Assembly: GCA_026874595.1 (NCBI GenBank)
Contig: CM049320.1
Location: 54,155,070-54,219,069 of the forward strand
Length of the DNA stretch: 64,000 nt
Reading direction: 5' to 3'
DNA from: Sipunculus nudus
Taxonomy: Eukaryota > Annelida > Sipuncula > Golfingiida > Sipunculidae
Position 1 is the first letter of the stretch; every line of letters starts with the position of its first letter. The notes under the pieces are model-generated. The model did no database searches. It was not told the origin of the DNA and worked only from the letters and a program-made list of their open reading frames with translations. Below, piece after piece: positions 58,156-64,000 of this stretch. Both the position numbers and the translations under genes were made by a program.

Positions 58156-58209
58156 CTGTCGTATACCGTGTTGTAGTCAAGACAGGTGCCGTTGTTGTGG
58201 TCGTAGGCA
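58156..58209 (-). CDS. Array exon 6 (consensus A type)
   Basis: Consensus coding sequence and splice sites. Confidence 0.65.
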
Positions 58210-59043
58210 CTAAGTAAAATCAAATAAATCCGGAAAAAAATTACTTGGTTCCATTATCAACCAACAGCATCAGGTTAAATATTGTGATCAGTGTATTAAG
58301 CTTTTTTTTCAGGTGAAAATATGTTATCCTTTTTTTAAGGTTTTATATAGCACGCCACCAGTTAAACAGTGACATCAGACAGGCAAATTTCAGCATTCAG
58401 GAAAAATATTTAAACAAAAATGACAAGATTCAATATATATGTTTAGTTCTAATTTTAAGACATGTCAAGAACAAAGTTTGGTGAGGATACATTGCATAAG
58501 AAAGAGCAGTCCCCTAATAAGGAAAAACATTGGGTGTTCCATCAGCTCTTTATTTCACAATCACATTATTCTTTGAATGACGAATTTCAGAAAGAAAAAG
58601 TAAAAACAACTCGTTGAATCTTTAAGAAATGAAGGATAAATGTTTATTTCATTCTTCTGCAAGAGCAAGGCTATTTTTTTAGCAGAAAAAGCTACGCTAT
58701 CATATTATTGCCAGAAACAGTGAAAGAAAATATGGCACAAACTGATGTAAACAGTAATTTATTCACCGGGAAAGTTAAATTATCCGATCAATAACGTATG
58801 ATGCAGGGTTATATTAATTTGAATGTGATTTTAAAACATAATGTTCATTTTTTACAAAACAGAATGAGAATAATCCTTTCCAGAAGAAATTAATTAAAAT
58901 ACGTGTGAGCATAAAAAAGTAGGCTATTCCCGTTGAAAAAAATAATCTCAGCAAGTGACTAAGTGTAATATGTACATACTTCTTTTGTTAATAATCAGAT
59001 ATTGTGTAGTAGCGTATAATCTGATGTCATCGTAAGTACTAAC

Positions 59044-59097
59044 CTGTCGTATACCGTGTTGTAGTCAAGACAGGTGCCGTTGTTGTGGTCGTAGGCA
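59044..59097 (-). CDS. Array exon 5 (consensus A type)
   Basis: Consensus coding sequence; the unit is almost base-for-base the same as the next one (exon 4), including CATTCTTCTGCAAGAGC, so this is among the youngest duplications. Confidence 0.65.
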
Positions 59098-59931
59098 CTA
59101 AGTAAAATCAAATAAATCCGGAAAAAAATTACTTGGTTCCATTATCAACCAACAGCATCAGGTTAAATATTGTGATCAGTGTATTAAGCTTTTTTTTCAG
59201 GTGAAAAGATGTTATCCTTTTTTTAAGGTTTTATATAGCACGCCACCAGTTAAACAGTGACATCAGACAGGCAAATTTCAGCATTCAGGAAAAATATTTT
59301 TTAAAAAATGACAAGATTCAATATATATGTTTAGTTCTAATTTTAAGACATGTCAAGAACAAGGTTTGGTGAGGATACATTGCATAAGAAAGAGCAGTCC
59401 CCTAATAAGGAAAAACATTGGGTGTTCCATCAGCTCTTTATTTCACAATCACATTATTCTTTGAATGACGAATTTCAGAAAGAAAAAGTAAAAACAACTC
59501 GTTGAATCTTTAAGAAATGAAGGATAAATGTTTATTTCATTCTTCTGCAAGAGCAAGGCTATTTTTTTAGCAGAAAAAGCTACGCTATCATATTATTGCC
59601 AGAAACAGTGAAAGAAAATATGGCACAAACTGATGTAAACAGTAATTTATTCACCGGGAAAGTTAAATTATCCGATCAATAACGTATGATGCAGGGTTAT
59701 ATTAATTTGAATGTGATTTTAAAACATAATGTTCATTTTTTACAAAACAGAATGAGAATAATCCTTTCCAGAAGAAATTAATTAAAATACGTGTGAGCAT
59801 AAAAAAGTAGGCTATTCCCGTTGAAAAAAATAATCTCAGCAAGTGACTAAGTGTAATATGTACATACTTCTTTTGTTAATAATCAGATATTGTGTAGTAG
59901 CGTATAATCTGATGTCATCGTAAGTACTAAC

Positions 59932-59985
59932 CTGTCGTATACCGTGTTGTAGTCAAGACAGGTGCCGTTGTTGTGGTCGTAGGCA
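59932..59985 (-). CDS. Array exon 4 (consensus A type)
   Basis: Consensus coding sequence; near-identical unit to exon 5, exactly 888 bp apart. Confidence 0.65.
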
Positions 59986-60819
59986 CTAAGTAAAATCAAA
60001 TAAATCCGGAAAAAAATTACTTGGTTCCATTATCAACCAACAGCATCAGGTTAAATATTGTGATCAGTGTATTAAGCTTTTTTTTCAGGTGAAAAGATGT
60101 TATCCTTTTTTTAAGGTTTTATATAGCACGCCACCAGTTAAACAGTGACATCAGACAGGCAAATTTCAGCATTCAGGAAAAATATTTTTTAAAAAATGAC
60201 AAGATTCAATATATATGTTTAGTTCTAATTTTAAGACATGTCAAGAACAAGGTTTGGTGAGGATACATTGCATAAGAAAGAGCAGTCCCCTAATAAGGAA
60301 AAACATTGGGTGTTCCATCAGCTCTTTATTTCACAATCACATTATTCTTTGAATGACGAATTTCAGAAAGAAAAAGTAAAAACAACTCGTTGAATCTTTA
60401 AGAAATGAAGGATAAATGTTTATTTCATTCCTCTGTAAGAGCAAGGCTATTTTTTTAGCAGAAAAAGCTACGCTATCATATTATTGCCAGAAACAGTGAA
60501 AGAAAATATGGCACAAACTGATGTAAACAGTAATTTATTCACCGGGAAAGTTAAATTATCCGATCAATAACGTATGATGCAGGGTTATATTAATTTGAAT
60601 GTGATTTTAAAACATAAGGTTCATTTTTTACAAAACAGAATGAGAATAATCCTTTCCAGAAGAAATTAATTAAAATACGTGTGAGCATAAAAAAGTAGGC
60701 TATTCCCGTTGAAAAAAATAATCTCAGCAAGTGACCAAGTGTAATATGTACATACTTCTTTTGTTAATAATCAGATATTGTGTAGTAGCGTATAATCTGA
60801 TGTCATCGTAAGTACTAAC

Positions 60820-60873
60820 CTGTCGTATACCGTGTTGTAGTCAAGACAGGTGCCGTTGTTGTGGTCGTAGGCA
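60820..60873 (-). CDS. Array exon 3 (consensus A type)
   Basis: Consensus coding sequence and splice sites, again 888 bp from its neighbour. Confidence 0.65.
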
Positions 60874-61708
60874 CTAAGTAAAATCAAATAAGTCCGGAAA
60901 AAAATTACTTGGTTCCATTATCAACCAACAGCATCAGGTTAAATATTGTGATCAGTGTATTAAGCTTTTTTTTTCAGGTGAAAAGATGTTATCCTTTTTT
61001 TAAGGTTTTATATAGCACGCCACCAGTTAAACAGTGACATCAGACAGGCAAATTTCAGCATTCAGGAAAAATATTTTTTAAAAAATGACAAGATTCAATA
61101 TATATGTTTAGTTCTAATTTTAAGACATGTCAAGAACAAGGTTTGGTGAGGATACATTGCATAAGAAAGAGCAGTCCCCTAATAAGGAAAAACATTGGGT
61201 GTTCCATCAGCTCTTTATTTCACAATCACATTATTCTTTGAATGACGAATTTCAGAAAGAAAAAGTAAAAACAACTCGTTGAATCTTTAAGAAATGAAGG
61301 ATAAATGTTTATTTCATTCCTCTGTAAGAGCAAGGTTATTTTTTTAGCAGAAAAAGCTACGCTATCATATTATTGCCAGAAACAGTGAAAGAAAATATGG
61401 CACAAACTGATGTAAACAGTAATTTATTCACCGGGAAAGTTAAATTATCCGATCAATAACGTATGATGCAGGGTTATATTAATTTGAATGTGATTTTAAA
61501 ACTTAAGGTTCATTTTTTACAAAACAGAATGAGAATAATCCTTTCCAGAAGAAATTAATTAAAATACGTGTGAGCATAAAAAAGTAGGCTATTCCCGTTG
61601 AAAAAAATAATCTCAGCAAGTGACCAAGTGTAATATGTACATACTTCTTTTGTTAATAATCAGATGTTGTGTAGTAGCGTATAATTTGATGTCATCGTAA
61701 GTACTAAC

Positions 61709-61762
61709 CTGTCGTATAGCGTGTTGTAGTCCAGACAGGTGCCGTTGTTGTGGTCGTAGGTA
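61709..61762 (-). CDS. Array exon 2 (edge variant)
   Basis: 54 bp, CTTAG| and ACAG|GTTAGTAC. Encodes PTTTTTAPVWTTTRYTT; the first two bases are TA, so the residue across the junction stays Val (GTA). Confidence 0.65.
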
Positions 61763-62596
61763 CTAAGTAAAATCAAATAAATCCGGAAAAAATTACTTTG
61801 TTCCATTATTAACCAACAGCATAAGGGATAATTTTGTGATCAGTATATTAAGCTTTTTTTCAGGTGAAAAGATGTTATCCCTTTTTTTAAGGTATTATAT
61901 AGCACGCCACCAGTTAAACAGTGACATCAGACAGGCAAATTTCAGCTAGAGAAAATTATTTTAAAATGACAAGATTCAATATATATGTTTAGGTCTAATT
62001 TGAAGACATGTCAAAAACAAGGTTTGATGAGGAAATATTGCCTGAGAAGGAGCAGTCCCTACATTTGGCAAAACATTGGCTATTCCATCAGCTCTTCATC
62101 TTACAATCAAATTATTCTCTCAATGACGAATTTCAGAAAGAAAAAGTAGAAACAACTTGGTGAATCTTTATAAAATAGAGGATAAATATTTATTTCATTC
62201 CTCCATGGGAGGAAGGCTATTTTGTTTGAGGGAAAAAAAGCTACGCTATCATATTATTGCCAGAAACAGTGAAAGAAAGTATGGCACAAACTGATGTAAA
62301 CAGTATTTAATTCAGCGGGAAAGTTAAATTATCCGATCAATAACGTATGATGCAGCGCCATATTAATTTGGATCTGTTTTTAAAAGAGAAGATTCATTTT
62401 TTACAAAACATAATAAGAATAAACCGTTTACAGAAGAAATAACGTTAAATACGTGTGTGTATAAAAAAAGTAGTATATTCCCATTGAATAAGAAAAACTT
62501 CAGCAACTGATCAAGTGTAATTTTATACATACTCCTTTTGTTAATAATCAGATGATATGTAGTCAAGTGTAATGGGATGTCATCGTAAGTACTTAC

Positions 62597-62650
62597 CTGT
62601 CGTAGCCGGTGTTGTAGTCCAGACAGGTGCCGTTGTTGTGGTCGTAGGCA
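62597..62650 (-). CDS. Array exon 1 (first in transcription order in this window)
   Basis: 54 bp, CTTAG| and the strongest donor of the array (ACAG|GTAAGTAC). Encodes PTTTTTAPVWTTTPATT. Diverged edge copy, probably close to the ancestral sequence because its donor and PATT end resemble the exons at 36,950 and 5,777. Confidence 0.7.
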
Positions 62651-63359
62651 CTAAGTAAAATCAAATGAATCCGAAAAAATTACTTTGTTCCATTATCAAC
62701 CAACAGCATCAGGTTAAATATTGTAATCAGTATATTAAGCTTTCTTCAGGTGAAAAAATGTTATGCCCTTTTTAAGATATTATATATCACGCCACCAGTT
62801 AAACTGTTACATCAGACAAGCAAATTTCAGCATTGAGGAAAAATATTAACAAAATGACAAGATTTAATATATATGTTAAGGTCTAATTTAAAGACATGTC
62901 AAGAACAAGGTTTGATGAGGAAATATTGCATGAGAAAGAACTGTCCCTAAATATGGCAAAACATTGGCTATTCCTTTATCTCTTCATTTCACAATCAAAT
63001 TATTCTCTCAATGACGCATTTCAGAAAGAAAAAGAATGAACAACGCATTGAATCTTTATAAAATTAATAAAATAAAGATTAATATTTAATTCATTCCTTT
63101 GTTGGAGGAAGGTGATTTTGTTCGCGGGGAAAAAGCTACGCTGTCATATTATTGCTATGAACAGTGAAAGAAAGTATGGCACAATCTGATGGAAGCAGTA
63201 ATTAATGCAGCGGAAAGTTAAACTATCCGATCAATAACGCATGATGCAGGGTCATATTAATTTGGATCTGTTGTGAAGACAGAAGATTCATTTTTTTACA
63301 GAATGAGATTATACATTGATAAATATTTAATTCATTTGTAAAAAAAGACCTATTGATCA

Positions 63360-63610
63360 TTTAATCCTGTCCTGGAATCTTGACAGATAATCCGAAAAGT
63401 TGATAAAAAATAATATTTTACAAAACATTTATATAGTTACTGGCCTTCATTTTATATTATAATATTTGGAGTTGTTGAGATTTCAAACTGAAGTAAAAAG
63501 CCTAGTCTTGCAAACAAACGAAACGGGTCTAAATGCACTAAGAGGGTAATCTTGCAAATCTAATATGAGCGCCGTAATATCTATAATTTCAGTAAAACAA
63601 GTGACCCATG
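63360..63610. repeat. Segment related to 4,620-4,900 and 6,178-6,330
   Basis: CTTGACAGATAATCCG..., ACTGGCCTTCATTTTA..., GGTAATCTTGCAAATCTAAT with ATCTATAATTTCAGT; the same ordered words as at 4.65-4.88 kb. Marks the outer edge of the array. Confidence 0.4.
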
Positions 63611-64000
63611 GGTCATGGCGCTCAGCCGACTGTCAGGTTGACAATATGTCCTTGCACAGACAACTAATTAAGGTAATGTAGGTGGCATCATTGTTCATGC
63701 ATATTAGCTTAAGTTCATTAAAACCCATAAGCACAACAAATCTGATGACAAACCAACAAGGCTTTAATTAGGAATCTCGCAATTTGTGTGTATTTTGCAT
63801 TATTTCTAGGGCGCTCAAACATACCCCAAAACTCTGAGAATATAGTTCACTGTGACCAAATTTCAGGTTACTGGGGAGAATTTTTTAGGAACTCTCAGGA
63901 TGTCAAGTTAGAAGATTCTCGGCCCAAAGGTTATGATTTGTGCCCTACTTTGGTATCAAATTTTCAATTATTCTGAGGCGTCCTTATATTTATAAGCCCC
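63611..64000. other. Spacer, possible dispersed repeat
   Basis: Less AT-rich than the array, no supported gene; the ORF at 63,788-63,976 has no motif. Confidence 0.4.

Larger units (their letters stand above)
42600..63320 (-). repeat. Tandem array of 23 exon-bearing ~888-bp units
   Basis: Exon-to-exon distances are 883-894 bp across 22 intervals. Every unit carries the same intron landmarks, e.g. CAGACAGGCAAATTTCAGC, GACAAGATTCAATATA, GCACAAACTGATGTAAACAG and ATAACGTATGATGCAGGGT. Centre units (46-61 kb) are nearly identical; edge units (42.6-45 and 61.7-63.3 kb) are clearly diverged, the usual signature of unequal crossing-over. Between 48.4 and 55.5 kb the units alternate as an A/B dimer of about 1,776 bp. 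If spliced in full, intact exons would give a Thr/Pro domain of 17 x 18 residues. Confidence 0.9.

Noticed and set aside
42600-63320. The regular array as a CRISPR or as a plain non-coding satellite
   Set aside because: The repeat unit is about 888 bp with no spacers, so not CRISPR. The embedded exon keeps frame and splice sites in 17 of 23 copies and has relatives outside the array, so not merely satellite.

Overview
The window looks like animal, non-model nuclear DNA that is AT-rich, intron-like and dominated by repeats. The TE mix (L1/Tx1-like LINEs, a Penelope-like relic with hammerhead-like motifs, palindromic satellites, long (AT)n runs, GTCCGTCC-rich repeats) suggests a marine invertebrate, and my best guess is a bivalve mollusc. 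That assignment is an inference from repeat style, not from a marker gene. I see no rRNA, tRNA, CRISPR array or complete intron-free gene.

Main gene content. All convincing host exons lie on the minus strand and share phase-1/phase-1 introns. Reading in transcription order (high to low coordinates), an array of 23 tandem units of about 888 bp (about 42.6-63.3 kb) carries one 54-bp exon per unit, encoding an 18-residue Thr/Pro repeat (V-PTTTTTAPVLTTTRYTT in most copies). Related exons follow: decayed ones at 42.3 and 41.8 kb, an intact 60-bp one at 36,950-37,009 and a 57-bp one at 5,777-5,833. A non-repetitive 129-bp exon of the same phase lies at 4,071-4,199. Together they look like the middle and 3' part of a mucin-like, Pro/Thr/Ser-rich secreted or cell-surface protein gene. 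No signal peptide, start codon or stop codon of that gene is in view. Six of the 23 array exons are broken; five of these share one dead splice donor and alternate with intact copies as a 1.77-kb dimer.

Layout. 0-1.6 kb: GC-richer unknown block with a multi-hairpin foldback. 1.9-2.7 kb: possible small minus-strand gene (short ORF plus two candidate exons, with a double E-box palindrome upstream). 2.8-3.2 kb: ACTCGG-type degenerate repeat. 4.0-5.9 kb: two mucin-like gene exons. 7.0-8.9 kb: Penelope-like element (PLE) remnant with a GIY-YIG endonuclease fragment and two motifs that fold as minimal hammerhead ribozymes, plus an inverted relic. 8.9-10.5 kb: 248-bp palindromic satellite. 10.56-25.04 kb: a direct tandem duplication of a roughly 7-kb repeat-only block; copy 2 alone carries a 495-bp 5'-truncated LINE with target-site duplications. 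25.1-29.8 kb: a decayed, near full-length L1-like LINE on the minus strand interrupted by about 1 kb of unrelated DNA. 30.9-31.6 kb: a degenerate roughly 125-bp tandem repeat. 37.38-40.51 kb: a 3.1-kb 5'-truncated L1-like LINE on the plus strand with a 16-bp target-site duplication, lying in an intron of the mucin-like gene. 42.6-63.3 kb: the exon array.

How it fits together: the window is essentially one long stretch of a minus-strand gene whose repeat domain grew by unequal exchange of an exon plus its intron, and whose roughly 31-kb intron (5.8-36.95 kb) has served as a landing area for LINEs, a PLE and satellite-like elements.
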